Shown here: piece by piece, positions 19,002 through 28,689 of the stretch
Numbering within the stretch: position 1 is the first letter of the stretch
Layout of the letters: each line of letters starts with the position of its first letter
From: Desulforegula conservatrix Mb1Pa
GTDB lineage: Bacteria; Desulfobacterota; Desulfobacteria; Desulfobacterales; Desulforegulaceae
DNA: 64,000 nt
Assembly (NCBI RefSeq): GCF_000426225.1
Contig: NZ_AUEY01000008.1
Span: 1 to 64,000, forward strand
Reading direction: 5' to 3'
Notes under the pieces: generated by a model
Told to the model about the DNA's origin: nothing
The model's input: the letters and a program-made list of their open reading frames with translations, nothing else
Database searches by the model: none
Position numbers and translations under genes: made by a program

Positions 19002-20011
19002 AAAAAAAAATCTACTATTTTGACAATTTCAAGAATATAAAAGTTAATTCCAATGGGTATTGGCTCCGTGCATTCGAAGAATACGGTGACGTCCGCATAT
19101 TTGATATAAACAGGATGAAAAACAGGCTGACCGGTTTTTTTGAAAAAGCCAGGGTCAAAAAGGATATGCTGTCGTTTGCTCCTGATTGCATTCATTTTGG
19201 AGGTAGCGCCAAAACACCTCGCAAGATGCCCCCTGATTTTGTTAAATGGGCAAGGGAAACATTCCCTGAAGCGAGAATCACTTTTTTTTACGGCGACGGA
19301 TATAATATCGAAGAATATTACAACAGCATAGAAAACTACGTGGATGCTTTCTTCATGACCAATATGAGCTTTGTAAAGGATTCCCGGTATAATTTTCTTG
19401 TCTGTCCTGTTCCGGCCGAGCTTGAAAGGGAATGGAATCCTGTAAAGGAAAACAATCTGGTTTTCATAGGAAATAATTACAACAGGGACAGATTCTCAGC
19501 TGTAAGTTTCTTAAGAGAAAAATTTGGGATGAAGGTCTATGGAAATGACTGGCCGCCTGAGTTCGGCGCTTATCATGTCTATTACGATAAAGACTATGCA
19601 GATGTCTGCTCCAATAGCTGGATTGTAATGGCAGACCCTGCAGGCCCTCTTTGCAGAAATTCAGACGGCGACAAATGTGTAGCAGTTGAAAGGACAGGGA
19701 CCTACAGTAAGGGTGTGTGCAGAGATAAAAACTGTAACAGATATTCAGAGATGGCTGCTTATCTTTCAAACAGAACGGCAAATACCATGCTCGCCTGTGC
19801 TGTTCATCTGGTTCCATATGTCAAAGAAATAGAGAACCATTTTGAAAACTGGAAGGATATTGTCTGGTACAAGAGTGATCAGGAGAGAGATGAAATAATT
19901 GAGCACCTTCTTTCAAACCCGGAAAAATGCAGGGAAATAGCTGTTGGCGCCGCGCTTAAGGCAAGAAACTTTACATTTGAGAAGGCTGCGGCAAGGGTAA
20001 TAGGAATTTGA
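18998..20011 (+). CDS. CgeB-like glycosyltransferase with cysteine-rich insertion
   Basis: A 337-residue protein with a TTG start overlapping the ligase stop (TTGA) behind GGGGAAGGAAA. The overall pattern, with NLVFIGNNYNRDR, YGNDWPPEFG and YLSNRTANTMLACAVHLVPY, matches the CgeB/GT1-like GT-B proteins. Between the last two is an insertion with four cysteines in C-x7-C and C-x4-C spacing (about residues 214-248), which could bind zinc or an iron-sulfur cluster. Acceptor and donor are unknown; the cluster suggests LPS. Confidence 0.7.
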   Translation: MKKKIYYFDNFKNIKVNSNGYWLRAFEEYGDVRIFDINRMKNRLTGFFEKARVKKDMLSFAPDCIHFGGSAKTPRKMPPDFVKWARETFPEARITFFYGDGYNIEEYYNSIENYVDAFFMTNMSFVKDSRYNFLVCPVPAELEREWNPVKENNLVFIGNNYNRDRFSAVSFLREKFGMKVYGNDWPPEFGAYHVYYDKDYADVCSNSWIVMADPAGPLCRNSDGDKCVAVERTGTYSKGVCRDKNCNRYSEMAAYLSNRTANTMLACAVHLVPYVKEIENHFENWKDIVWYKSDQERDEIIEHLLSNPEKCREIAVGAALKARNFTFEKAAARVIGI

Positions 20012-20029
20012 TATTATACAGGTGAAGAA

Positions 20030-20923
20030 ATGGAAACAAAACCCGGCTGTTTTGAAAATATCCAGTTTTTTATTCTGAGAACAATTATAAATTTGATGTC
20101 CCTTATTCCTCCTGAGTCATATGGCTTTTTGTCGGGGATTATCGGCAGGCTCTGGCTTAGAATTGACAAGAGGCATGCAAAAATAGCCCTTGAAAATATG
20201 TGGAGCGCTTATGGGATGAGTCTTCCCGAAAAAGACATCCTTGATCTAAGAGAGCGGCATTTTATTCAGTTTGCAAGACTGTTATTTGATATACCCAGAA
20301 TATTCAGACTCAAAAAAAGCAATCTGGATGATTTTGTTTTATTTGAAGGCACATATAATCTGCAAAAGGCATTTGAAAGCAACAAAGGCGTAATGCTTAT
20401 TACGGCTCACATGGGAAATTGGGAACTGATGGCTGTTTCTGTGCCGATTAGGTTCGGAAAGTCTCTGAATGTTATTGCAAGGCCCCTTGATTACGAGCCG
20501 ATGGGGCGTATTGCAAATGAGCTGAGGGAAATAAGTGGAAACAGGGTTCTTAACAAGTACGATGCAGGGGGGATAATGCGCAGGCTTCTTGCAGGCAGGG
20601 AGAGTGTGGGTATACTCCTTGACCAGAAAGCCTCGGGGAGTCAGGCCGTCGATGTCCCTTTTCTCGGAAGACCGGCCCTTACCAACAAAGTAGCTGCCCT
20701 CCTGGCCCTTAGATATGACGCATGTGTGGTGCCTGCATTTAATTACAGAATGCCTGACGGCAGGTACAGGGTCATTTTTGACAAGCCAGTCAAACTGACA
20801 AAGTCGGGGGATACTTCGGCTGACATTATTGACAATACAAGACGATTTAACCAGATAATTGAAAAGCATGTCAGGGCAGCTCCGGAGAACTGGTTCTGGA
20901 CCCACAGACGGTGGCGGCACTGA
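20030..20923 (+). CDS. Lysophospholipid/lipid A late acyltransferase (LpxL/HtrB family)
   Basis: A 297-residue membrane-bound acyltransferase with AGGTGAAG ahead of the ATG. The conserved H-x4-E motif is visible in ITAHMGNWELMA (near residue 126), followed by the typical LLDQKASGSQAVDVPFLGRP segment and a C-terminal WFWTHRRW. Enzymes of this family add secondary acyl chains from acyl-ACP to Kdo-lipid IVA. It closes the LPS cluster. LpxL versus LpxM specificity cannot be assigned. Confidence 0.9.
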   Translation: METKPGCFENIQFFILRTIINLMSLIPPESYGFLSGIIGRLWLRIDKRHAKIALENMWSAYGMSLPEKDILDLRERHFIQFARLLFDIPRIFRLKKSNLDDFVLFEGTYNLQKAFESNKGVMLITAHMGNWELMAVSVPIRFGKSLNVIARPLDYEPMGRIANELREISGNRVLNKYDAGGIMRRLLAGRESVGILLDQKASGSQAVDVPFLGRPALTNKVAALLALRYDACVVPAFNYRMPDGRYRVIFDKPVKLTKSGDTSADIIDNTRRFNQIIEKHVRAAPENWFWTHRRWRH

Positions 20924-20984
20924 TCCTTATCTGAACTTATCAGGTATGACATGCCTGTTGAAATATTTATTACGGAGGAAGACA

Positions 20985-21158
20985 ATGGCCATAAAAAAGG
21001 AACTTCTTGAAATACTTGCCTGTCCTAAATGCAAGGGTGATGTAATTCTTAATGAAAAAGGCGACGGCCTAATATGCAATGCATGCAGACTTGTTTACGA
21101 GATCAGGAATGATATTCCTATTATGCTGATTGACGAGGCAAAACCCTTAAAAGACTGA
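20985..21158 (+). CDS. Trm112 family zinc-ribbon-like protein
   Basis: A 57-residue protein of the UPF0434/Trm112 (YcaR) family. ATG 20985 follows GGAGGA. The motif ILACPKCKGDV near the N-terminus and ICNACRLVYEIRNDIPIML further on are diagnostic, with two CxxC pairs likely to bind zinc. In eukaryotes Trm112 activates methyltransferases; bacterial members often sit next to lpxK, as a loose link to lipid A genes. Function in bacteria is not settled. Confidence 0.88.
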   Translation: MAIKKELLEILACPKCKGDVILNEKGDGLICNACRLVYEIRNDIPIMLIDEAKPLKD

Positions 21159-21172
21159 TTTCCGGGAGTTCG

Positions 21173-21727
21173 ATGAGCGTTCCAAAACCACCTGAAAAGG
21201 CAAAGCTTGTGATGGGAGCCTATATGCAGGACAGAACTCTTTTCGGAGAGCTTCTGGAAAAGCTTGGGACTCTTTTCGGTGGTTATGACATGATTTCTGC
21301 TTGGCTTCCGTTCGGAGACACAGATTATTATGAGGAAGAAATGGGACATCCCTTGTGGAGAAGGCTTGTTTCATTTGAAAAATTGATTGAGCAGCTTGAT
21401 CTGTCTGAAATCAAGAAAGCCACGAATAATCTTGAAAAAGAATACCTGATTTCAGGAAACAGGCGAATCAATATAGATCCCGGCTACATGCTTTCAGAGC
21501 GTTTTGTTCTCGCTACCGGCAAAAATTTCTCCCACAGGATTCATGTGGGAGAAGGGATTTATGCTGACCTGACCCTCATCTACAGAGGAAAGGGCTTTCA
21601 GTCTCTGCCGTGGACTTATCCTGATTATGTAAAAGAGGAGATGACAGGATATCTTGAAAGAATAAGGGCAAAATACAGGTTTGATCTTGAGAAATTCAAG
21701 ATGGAAAAGAGGCCTGATAAAATATGA
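21173..21727 (+). CDS. DUF4416 family protein
   Basis: A 184-residue cytoplasmic protein. The opening (PKPPEKAKLVMGAYM), central PFGDTDYYEEEMG and the late TYPDYVKEEM segment match the DUF4416 family, sometimes annotated as GTP-binding although no P-loop is visible here. It is found mainly in deltaproteobacteria and relatives. It sits 15 bp after the Trm112-like gene and 27 bp before yicC, so co-transcription is likely. Function unknown. Confidence 0.8.
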   Translation: MSVPKPPEKAKLVMGAYMQDRTLFGELLEKLGTLFGGYDMISAWLPFGDTDYYEEEMGHPLWRRLVSFEKLIEQLDLSEIKKATNNLEKEYLISGNRRINIDPGYMLSERFVLATGKNFSHRIHVGEGIYADLTLIYRGKGFQSLPWTYPDYVKEEMTGYLERIRAKYRFDLEKFKMEKRPDKI

Positions 21728-21754
21728 TTAGGATAAAATGGGATTAGGTAAAAT

Positions 21755-22636
21755 ATGATTAGAAGTATGACCGGATTTGCCCAGGCCGAAAAAATGGCGG
21801 AAGGCGCATCGGCCTCAGTTGTTATCAGGACTTACAACAGCAAGAGTCTTGATCTGTCGGTTAAGATATACGGAGGCCCGTCCGAGCTTGAGGAAAAAAT
21901 CAGGGCATATGTGTCTTCGAGAATTTCCCGTGGCAGGGTGGAGCTGAAAGTTAACATAAACGAGACTTCGGAAGACGTAAAAAATTATGAAGTCGATATA
22001 TTAAGGGCTAAAGCATATTACAAGGCCATGACAGGCATAAGAGACGAACTTGGAATAAAGCAGGAAGTCAGCCTTGAGAACGTAATCTCGGGCGGTGGCA
22101 TCATACGTTTTCAGGAAACATATCTCCCTGTTGAAAGATACTGGGTTCCGCTTGAGGACGCCCTTGCTTCAGCAATAAAAGAGCTCATGGAAATGAGAAA
22201 GAGGGAAGGTGAGAATCTTCAGGTAGATTTAAAGGCAAGAATTGATTTCATTGATGTTTCGATTGACAAAATTGAGAAGATTTCAGCCGAGCTTCCTCAA
22301 ATATACAGAGAAAAGCTTGTCGAGAGAATAAAAAACCTGACCAAGGGGATCATAGAACTCGATGCTGACCGGATCATTCAGGAAGCAGCATTTATGGCTG
22401 ACAAGACTGATATTTCAGAGGAAATAGTAAGGGCGAGGAGCCATGTGGCTCTTTTCCTTGAAACCATGTACGGAGCCGAGCCAGCAGGCAGGAAAATGAA
22501 TTTTCTTGTCCAGGAATTCGGACGGGAATTCAACACCATAGGCTCAAAGACATCGAGCACAGATGTTTCCCATCTCGTTGTCGAAGTTAAGTCTGAGCTT
22601 GAAAAACTCCGCGAGCAGATTCAGAATGTAGAATGA
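21755..22636 (+). CDS. yicC: YicC family endoribonuclease-like protein
   Basis: A 293-residue protein beginning RSMTGFAQAE, the family signature, and ending with the conserved LVQEFGREFNTIGSKTS region. YicC-type proteins are RNases that act with other degradation factors in sRNA turnover in enterobacteria. The neighbour order YicC, DUF370/RemA-like, Gmk is widely conserved and supports the call. Confidence 0.92.
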   Translation: MIRSMTGFAQAEKMAEGASASVVIRTYNSKSLDLSVKIYGGPSELEEKIRAYVSSRISRGRVELKVNINETSEDVKNYEVDILRAKAYYKAMTGIRDELGIKQEVSLENVISGGGIIRFQETYLPVERYWVPLEDALASAIKELMEMRKREGENLQVDLKARIDFIDVSIDKIEKISAELPQIYREKLVERIKNLTKGIIELDADRIIQEAAFMADKTDISEEIVRARSHVALFLETMYGAEPAGRKMNFLVQEFGREFNTIGSKTSSTDVSHLVVEVKSELEKLREQIQNVE

Positions 22637-22822
22637 TTTTAATGGTTTTTGCTTTTTTGAATGTATGTTTTTTGTTCTGTAACAACGATCAAAAATCAGA
22701 CTTCTAAAATCAAAAATACAAGGAGTCCCCTGCCGGTTTTTTAAGCTCGGCCCGCCGCAGGCAACTCTGATTTAACAAACATTATTTCAGCCAGTTAATT
22801 GTCTGGCAAAGCAGGAGCGTTC

Positions 22823-23110
22823 ATGGCCGGAAAGTCTGACCAGAAACTTCTTAATATAGGATTTGGAAGCAGCGTAGTGGCCGAAAGGGTGGTTGCAATA
22901 ATGTCTCCCAACTCTGCGCCCATGAAAAGACTCAAGGATGATGCCAAGGAAGAAAAAAGGCTTGTGGACGCTACCCACGGAAGAAAGACCAGGTCAATCC
23001 TTGTAATGGACAGCAACCATATAATTTTATCGGCAATACAGGCGGAAACCGTATCAGGAAGGTTCATGGCCTTAAAAGACCAGCCCCAGGAGAATGGAAA
23101 TGACGTCTAA
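22823..23110 (+). CDS. DUF370/RemA-like DNA-binding regulator
   Basis: A 95-residue protein; ATG 22823 is chosen because CAGGAG lies 6 bases upstream. The core [29 protein letters not shown] and [18 protein letters not shown] matches the DUF370 family, of which Bacillus RemA is the known DNA-binding activator of matrix genes. Its last 17 bases overlap gmk. A regulatory role in this organism is inference. Confidence 0.88.
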   Translation: MAGKSDQKLLNIGFGSSVVAERVVAIMSPNSAPMKRLKDDAKEEKRLVDATHGRKTRSILVMDSNHIILSAIQAETVSGRFMALKDQPQENGNDV

Positions 23111-23684
23111 AAACAAAGGAGTGCTTTTTGTCATATCTGCTCCGTCAGGAGCGGGTAAATCAACTCTGATAAAAGTGCTTATGCAGAATGTCCCTGACCT
23201 TATTTTTTCAGTTTCTCATACCACAAGGGCTCCAAGAGCAGGTGAATCCCACGGCAGGGATTATTTTTTTGTGGATAAACACGAATTCGAGGATATGATT
23301 GAAACCGGCAGACTTGCCGAATGGGCCAAGGTTCATGACAATTATTACGGTACATCAAGGGCGTTTATTGAAGAGAATTTATCCTCAGGTGCCGGAATAA
23401 TTCTTGACATTGATGTCCAGGGCAAGGAGCTTATCGAAAAAGTCTTTCCTGAATGCGTAACCATATTTATAATGCCTCCTTCCATTGATGTTCTGAGGCA
23501 GAGGTTATCCGCACGGGGGACAGAAACGCCAGAGAGCATTGCAAAGAGAATGGGGAATGCTGAAATAGAGATCTCAAAAACGGATTCCTATAAGCATATT
23601 GTAATTAATGACGACCTTGATGTCGCCTCTGAAGAGATCATAAATATTGTGTCCGGTTATATGATCAGGAGTTCACTTGCATAA
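23094..23684 (+). CDS. gmk: Guanylate kinase
   Basis: A 196-residue enzyme converting GMP plus ATP to GDP plus ADP. The P-loop [10 protein letters not shown] is at about residues 15-24; [13 protein letters not shown] and GRDYFFVD form the GMP-binding part. Two ATGs are possible (23094 and 23100) behind CCAGGAGA. The gene overlaps the RemA-like gene by 17 bp and rlmB by 8 bp, giving a compact yicC-remA-gmk-rlmB unit. Confidence 0.95.
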   Translation: MEMTSKNKGVLFVISAPSGAGKSTLIKVLMQNVPDLIFSVSHTTRAPRAGESHGRDYFFVDKHEFEDMIETGRLAEWAKVHDNYYGTSRAFIEENLSSGAGIILDIDVQGKELIEKVFPECVTIFIMPPSIDVLRQRLSARGTETPESIAKRMGNAEIEISKTDSYKHIVINDDLDVASEEIINIVSGYMIRSSLA

Positions 23685-24453
23685 CAGAAAAAAAAAGCCT
23701 GTTTCAGACTCAAGAAATGAAGAAATTCTATATGGATTCAATTCTGTATTTGAGGCTGTCAGGGCAAAGCGCCGTAAAATATTCGAGGTTTCAGTATCCA
23801 AAGACAAGGCCGATGAAAAATTTGCTCAGTTTATTTCCGGTCTTGGGTTGACTGGTATAAGGACTACAAAAATCTCATCAGATCAGATGGCCTTTTTGAC
23901 AAAGAGTGAGATGAATCAGGGGATCGCTGCCAGGGTAAGTCCTTACAAATCCTATGAATTTGAAGATCTTGAGGGTTTTAAGTCTGGTGATAAGGCTCCT
24001 TTGTATTTGATATTGGACAGCATCGAAGATCCCCATAATTTCGGTGCTCTTTGCAGAACAGCCCTTGCAGCAGGAGTTGATGCAGTGATCGTTCCAAAGG
24101 ACAGAGCCTCTGGTCCTACACCCACGGTTTCAAGGGTATCAGCCGGAGCTTTGGAGCATCTCAGGATTGTGGTGGTCACAAATCTTGTGAATGCCATCAA
24201 GGCACTCAAGGATTCTGGCGTTTGGGTTTCAGGTCTTGACGGAAGCGGAGATAAAACTGTTTTTGCTGCGGATTTCAGAGGGCCGACAGGAATCGTTGTC
24301 GGAGGAGAAGATTCAGGGCTCAGGGATCTTGTGAGAAAAAATTGTGATTTTCTTGTCTCTATTCCCCAGGTAGGTCCTGTTAATTCACTGAATGCGTCCG
24401 TGGCCGGAGCAATCGCTGTTTACGAGGCTGTCAGGCAGAGGCTTGGTGCGTGA
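23677..24453 (+). CDS. rlmB: 23S rRNA 2'-O-ribose methyltransferase RlmB-like (TrmH family)
   Basis: A 258-residue SPOUT methyltransferase with a TTG start overlapping the gmk end. The N-terminal RNA-binding domain starts LYGFNSVFEAVRA. The knotted catalytic domain shows DPHNFGALCRTA, GIVVGGEDSGL and IPQVGPVNSLNASVAGAIA, the three SPOUT motifs. The family methylates G2251 of 23S rRNA in E. coli; another TrmH-type target cannot be excluded. Confidence 0.88.
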   Translation: MHNRKKKPVSDSRNEEILYGFNSVFEAVRAKRRKIFEVSVSKDKADEKFAQFISGLGLTGIRTTKISSDQMAFLTKSEMNQGIAARVSPYKSYEFEDLEGFKSGDKAPLYLILDSIEDPHNFGALCRTALAAGVDAVIVPKDRASGPTPTVSRVSAGALEHLRIVVVTNLVNAIKALKDSGVWVSGLDGSGDKTVFAADFRGPTGIVVGGEDSGLRDLVRKNCDFLVSIPQVGPVNSLNASVAGAIAVYEAVRQRLGA

Positions 24454-24630
24454 AGTTCATTTTTTGAAGCTGAGTATCTGCCTTGTTTGATATACGCATC
24501 AATATGATATACGTTTTTGCGGAATCTTTTTTGATGCAATAAAGATCCGTTAAAAAAAAACTGAAAAGTTATAAATCAGATATATTTGAAATTATAATCC
24601 GAATAATTTTTTTTTGAAAGGGAAAGAAAA

Positions 24631-25854
24631 ATGGCTGAGAAAATTACAATAAGCAAGGATGGCTCAATAAATGTTCCGGATAACCCTATTATTCCTTTTA
24701 TAGAAGGCGACGGAACCGGTCCTGATATCTGGCGCGCCACCCAGCTCGTAATAGACGCAGCCGTTGAAAAATCATATGGTGGGAAGAAAAAAATAAGTTG
24801 GCTTGAGCTTCCGATAGGAGAAAAGGGATTTGAGAAAACCGGCCAGTATCTTTCTGATGAGTCCCTTAAAATGATTGAAGATCATGTTGTTGCAATCAAA
24901 GGGCCTCTGACTACTCCGGTTGGTAAAGGTATCAGAAGTCTGAACGTAACCATTAGACAGAAACTTGATCTTTATGCTTGTATTCGTCCTGTAAAATATA
25001 TTGACCCTGTTCCAAGTCCGGTTAAAAATCCTGAAAAAGTTAATATGGTAATTTTCCGTGAAAACACCGAAGATGTTTATGCAGGTATAGAGTTTGAGGC
25101 TGGCTCAGAAAAAGCGCTTAAATTAACCGAGTTTTTGAAAAAAGAATTGGGAGTAGGTGCAGAGCTTCCTGAAAACGCAGGAATTGGCATCAAACCCATG
25201 AGCGCCGTAAATTCCAAAAGACTCGTTGCCAGCGCAATTCGTCATGCTCTTGATAATGGTTTCAAAACCGTTACCCTGATGCATAAAGGCAATATCATGA
25301 AGTTTACTGAAGGCGCTTTCAGTAAATGGGGATATGAAGTTGCAAAAGAACTTTTTCCTGGAAAGGTTATTGCTGAGGGCGAACTTTGGGATAAATATAA
25401 CGGAAAGCAGCCTGACGGAGTTGTCGTAATAAATGATAGAATAGCCGACATGATTTTTCAGCAGGTTCTTTTAAGACCAGAGGATTTCGGCGTAATTGCC
25501 TGTCCAAATCTGAACGGAGATTATCTTTCAGATGCTCTCGCTGCCCAGGTAGGCGGACTTGGTATTGCCCCAGGAGCAAATATTGGTGATAAGGCTGCTG
25601 TTTTTGAAGCCACCCACGGGACAGCGCCCAAGTATGCAGGGCTTGACAAGGTCAATCCTGGCTCGCTCATTCTTTCAGGAGTAATGATGCTTGACTATAT
25701 GGGCTGGAAAGAAGCTGCAAAAATGGTTCGTGAGGCTCTTCAGAAGGCAATCAGGGCCGGAAGGGTGACCTACGATCTGGAGCGTCAGATGGAAGGCGCA
25801 GTTACTGTGAAATGCTCGGAATTTGGTCATGAGATTGTGAAGCATATGGCATAA
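24631..25854 (+). CDS. icd: Isocitrate dehydrogenase (NADP+)
   Basis: A 407-residue enzyme oxidising isocitrate to 2-oxoglutarate in the TCA cycle. The substrate loop [16 protein letters not shown] with its Ser, the metal-binding Asp region and the coenzyme segment [17 protein letters not shown] are present; Lys-Tyr in the last segment is the NADP+ signature of E. coli Icd. GAAAGGGAAAG precedes the ATG. It has its own 177-bp upstream gap, so an independent promoter is likely. Confidence 0.95.
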   Translation: MAEKITISKDGSINVPDNPIIPFIEGDGTGPDIWRATQLVIDAAVEKSYGGKKKISWLELPIGEKGFEKTGQYLSDESLKMIEDHVVAIKGPLTTPVGKGIRSLNVTIRQKLDLYACIRPVKYIDPVPSPVKNPEKVNMVIFRENTEDVYAGIEFEAGSEKALKLTEFLKKELGVGAELPENAGIGIKPMSAVNSKRLVASAIRHALDNGFKTVTLMHKGNIMKFTEGAFSKWGYEVAKELFPGKVIAEGELWDKYNGKQPDGVVVINDRIADMIFQQVLLRPEDFGVIACPNLNGDYLSDALAAQVGGLGIAPGANIGDKAAVFEATHGTAPKYAGLDKVNPGSLILSGVMMLDYMGWKEAAKMVREALQKAIRAGRVTYDLERQMEGAVTVKCSEFGHEIVKHMA

Positions 25855-25860
25855 ATTATT

Positions 25861-26679
25861 ATGCAGATATCCTTTTTAAAAAGGATTTTAATCCGCATCG
25901 CACTGGCATTAAGAGACGCCTGTTTTCCTCTTAAATGCCAGGCATGCGGATTTTTTTTGGAACCAGGGAATTCAGGGCCTGAATATGCCCTGGGGAAAAA
26001 GACTTATCATGCCCGGAGCATTGATTATGTCCTATGCCCAAAATGCTCCGCCGACCTCAAACATCCATCAAGCCCGATGTGCTCAATCTGCGGCAGAACA
26101 CTTAAATCAGGGGTGTCTGACAGAAGATGCGGAAATTGCATAACAGATCCGCCTTATTATGATTCAGTGAGATCCGCTTTTTTTTATGAGGGGGCAGCCC
26201 GCAGAATTGTTCATTCAATGAAATACAGAGGCATAACAAGGCTTGCTTCTTTCATGGGGGAAGCCACTGCTATAAAATTTGAGGCGAATGATTCTTCCTG
26301 CCCATCAATTATTCTTCCTGTTCCACTCCATGATGAGAAATTGAGGCAAAGAGGATATAATCAGGCCGCACTCATCGCTGAATCGATCTGTCTTGCATCT
26401 AATGGACCAGCTCATGGACCATTGGAATTTTACTTAGATATTCTTGAAAGAACAGTTAATACAAGAACCCAGGCTGGTCTTCACAAAAAAGAGCGGATCG
26501 CCAATGTAAAAAATGCCTTCAGGGTGAAAGTACCTGAAAAGATCGTCGGCCGCCATGTCATTCTCGTGGATGATGTTTTTACAACAGGGGCAACAGTTTC
26601 TGCGTGCGCAAAGGCACTGAAACGGGCCGGAGCGTCCAGGGTATCAGTATATACGTTTGCCAGGGTAAAGGATTCATGA
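25861..26679 (+). CDS. comF: ComF family phosphoribosyltransferase-like protein
   Basis: A 272-residue protein. The first 110 residues carry cysteine pairs (CQAC, CPKC, CSIC, CGNC) of a double zinc ribbon; the rest is a PRTase fold with VPLHDEKLRQRGYNQA and the PRPP-binding loop VILVDDVFTTGATV. ComF/GntX proteins support DNA uptake or, in other bacteria, metabolism of gluconate or DNA repair. No other competence genes are in view. Six bases separate it from icd. Confidence 0.9.
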   Translation: MQISFLKRILIRIALALRDACFPLKCQACGFFLEPGNSGPEYALGKKTYHARSIDYVLCPKCSADLKHPSSPMCSICGRTLKSGVSDRRCGNCITDPPYYDSVRSAFFYEGAARRIVHSMKYRGITRLASFMGEATAIKFEANDSSCPSIILPVPLHDEKLRQRGYNQAALIAESICLASNGPAHGPLEFYLDILERTVNTRTQAGLHKKERIANVKNAFRVKVPEKIVGRHVILVDDVFTTGATVSACAKALKRAGASRVSVYTFARVKDS

Positions 26680-26763
26680 TTTATAGATTTTCGGTATTTA
26701 TTGAAGCCGCGAAGGCAGTGAACTTTGCCGGGCTTTTTCAAAAAGCGATCAGCCGGAGGTAAA

Positions 26764-27555
26764 ATGAAGAACGGCAAAATTATAAAAGCCGGGGTTGCCC
26801 AGTGGGATATCAGGCTGGGCGATCTGACCCATAATATTGAAAAGGCAGAGCAGTTTATTGAGTCTCTATGTTCAGATGGCGCTGATCTATGCGTATTGCC
26901 AGAGATGTGGTCTTCCGGGTTTGATTACAGGAATCTTGACAAGCATGCTGAAAAGACTCCTGTAATACTTGATGGATTGAAGGAAATGTCAGTATCTTTG
27001 GGCATCACGATTTGCGGAAGCCTCCCTGAAAAAAGGGATGGCAGGATATTCAACTCCATGTTTGTCGTTGATTCAGGCGAAGTAAAAACTTCTTACAGCA
27101 AAATACACCTGTTTACACCAACAGGAGAAGACAGGAGTTTTTCAGCTGGAGAAGGTGCGGTAATATGCCAGACCAAGCATGGGATTCTTGGACTTATAAT
27201 ATGCTATGATCTGAGGTTTCCTGAGCTTTGCAGGGCCTTAACACTCGCAGGAGCAGGGATAATAGTATGCAGTGCCCAGTGGCCAGGAGCAAGAATCCAT
27301 CACTGGAATACGCTGCTGGCGGCAAGGGCCATAGAAAATCAGGTTTTTATTGTAGCCTCAAACAGATGCGGTAAGGATTCTTCTATCATTTATGGAGGAT
27401 CTTCAAGAATAATAAGCCCTTACGGGAGAGTGATCGGAGAATGCCATGAAGGCGAGGAGTCTGTGGTCGCAGATATTGATCCTGAAGAGCTGGTAAGATT
27501 CAGAAAAATGATGCCATGTCTTGAGCATATAAAGCCAGGGGCATACAATATATGA
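26764..27555 (+). CDS. Carbon-nitrogen hydrolase (omega-amidase/nitrilase superfamily)
   Basis: A 263-residue enzyme. ATG 26764 follows GGAGGT, so the longer frame from 26725 is not used. The catalytic triad is visible: Glu in VLPEMWSSG (about residue 43), Lys in SKIHLF and Cys in ICYDLRFPEL. The closest characterised relatives are omega-amidase (Nit2) and YafV, which clear alpha-keto acid amides. A hairpin related to repeat family B (26722-26748) lies just upstream. pgeF overlaps its end by 4 bases. Confidence 0.88.
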   Translation: MKNGKIIKAGVAQWDIRLGDLTHNIEKAEQFIESLCSDGADLCVLPEMWSSGFDYRNLDKHAEKTPVILDGLKEMSVSLGITICGSLPEKRDGRIFNSMFVVDSGEVKTSYSKIHLFTPTGEDRSFSAGEGAVICQTKHGILGLIICYDLRFPELCRALTLAGAGIIVCSAQWPGARIHHWNTLLAARAIENQVFIVASNRCGKDSSIIYGGSSRIISPYGRVIGECHEGEESVVADIDPEELVRFRKMMPCLEHIKPGAYNI

Positions 27556-28331
27556 AAAATTCGAGCTTCATAAGAAAGGATATTTTTGGAGTTCCTGTAC
27601 TGAAATCTGAAATACTAGAATCTTTTAAAGACCTGTCCCATGGATTTTCAACACGCAGAGGAGGGGAGAGTCCAGCTCCTTATGACAGCCTTAATATTGG
27701 AATCGCTGTTGGTGATTTAGAGGAAAATGTCAAAAAAAATAGAAATCTGATATCAGGAATATCCTGTTCAGAAAGATCTGTGTATCTTACTCAGGTACAT
27801 GGTTCTGAAATTCTGGTAATTAAAAATGACAGCTCAATTCCAGACCCCGATACAGTTAAGGCGGACGGTGTGATCACTGACTGCAAAGATTTGGCTCTCG
27901 TAATCCAGACCGCTGACTGTCAGGCCGCTCTCCTTTATGACCCTGTGAAAAAGGTGGCTGGAGCGGTTCATTCTGGCTGGAGAGGCAATGTTTTTGATAT
28001 CCTTGGCAGAACAGTAAGGAAAATGGCCGAGGTTTTTGATTCTGATCCGTCGGATATAAGAGCCTCCATCGGGCCTTCTCTTGGCCCGTGCTGCGCTGAA
28101 TTCATTAATTTCAGAACCGAACTTCCGGAAGCGCTATGGGCATATGGAGATGAAAAGTGCTTTTTTGATTTTTGGGAAATAAGCAGGGCGCAGCTTCAGA
28201 AAGCAGGATTGCAGGCTGACCGGATTTCTGTATCAGGTCTTTGTACAAAATGTGATAAGGATTCATTCTTTTCTTACAGGGGATCAAAAATCACAGGAAG
28301 AATGGCTGGTTTTATATGTATTAACAATTAA
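27552..28331 (+). CDS. pgeF: Laccase-domain protein PgeF (YfiH family)
   Basis: A 259-residue protein with the family motifs HGFSTRRGGES, QVHGSEIL, QTADCQAALLYD, AVHSGWRGN and SIGPSLGPCC, which provide the Cys and His zinc/copper ligands. In E. coli, PgeF corrects L-Ser misincorporated into peptidoglycan precursors; other members act on purine nucleosides. The ATGA overlap with the amidase gene shows coupling. Confidence 0.9.
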   Translation: MKNSSFIRKDIFGVPVLKSEILESFKDLSHGFSTRRGGESPAPYDSLNIGIAVGDLEENVKKNRNLISGISCSERSVYLTQVHGSEILVIKNDSSIPDPDTVKADGVITDCKDLALVIQTADCQAALLYDPVKKVAGAVHSGWRGNVFDILGRTVRKMAEVFDSDPSDIRASIGPSLGPCCAEFINFRTELPEALWAYGDEKCFFDFWEISRAQLQKAGLQADRISVSGLCTKCDKDSFFSYRGSKITGRMAGFICINN

Positions 28332-28348
28332 ATTAGCGGGTTTTAATT

Positions 28349-28618
28349 ATGGGCAACCTGATGTTCAGAATAAAGTATGGACTAAGATACTGGAAACTTT
28401 TGACGCATCTTTTATTTGGAACCTATCATTTTGGCGTTAATAATTTCTGGTGGTCAAAATATCCGAGTGTCTTTGGAAGAAGCAATAAATGGAATATCAT
28501 GAGACTTTTTTTGAGCGCTAAAATGATGCGCGCAAGGTGTTTCATGGGATTTATTCCGCTTGATGATGCGGTGAGAATATTCCCTGGTTATGCTCGGAAT
28601 CACGGATTCATCGAGTAA
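28349..28618 (+). CDS. Small hypothetical protein
   Basis: An 89-residue basic, aromatic-rich protein (many Trp, Phe, Tyr, Arg in the first 50 residues). No family is recognised and there is no signal sequence. It starts 17 bp after pgeF on the same strand and could start instead at ATG 28361. Codon pattern looks like the neighbours, so it is probably a real gene, but this is not certain. Confidence 0.5.
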   Translation: MGNLMFRIKYGLRYWKLLTHLLFGTYHFGVNNFWWSKYPSVFGRSNKWNIMRLFLSAKMMRARCFMGFIPLDDAVRIFPGYARNHGFIE

Positions 28619-28689
28619 TCCAACTGTATTGATCTGTCTGGATACTTTTTGTTTTGCAGATTATTAAACTGAATAATGGAGAATTTCCC

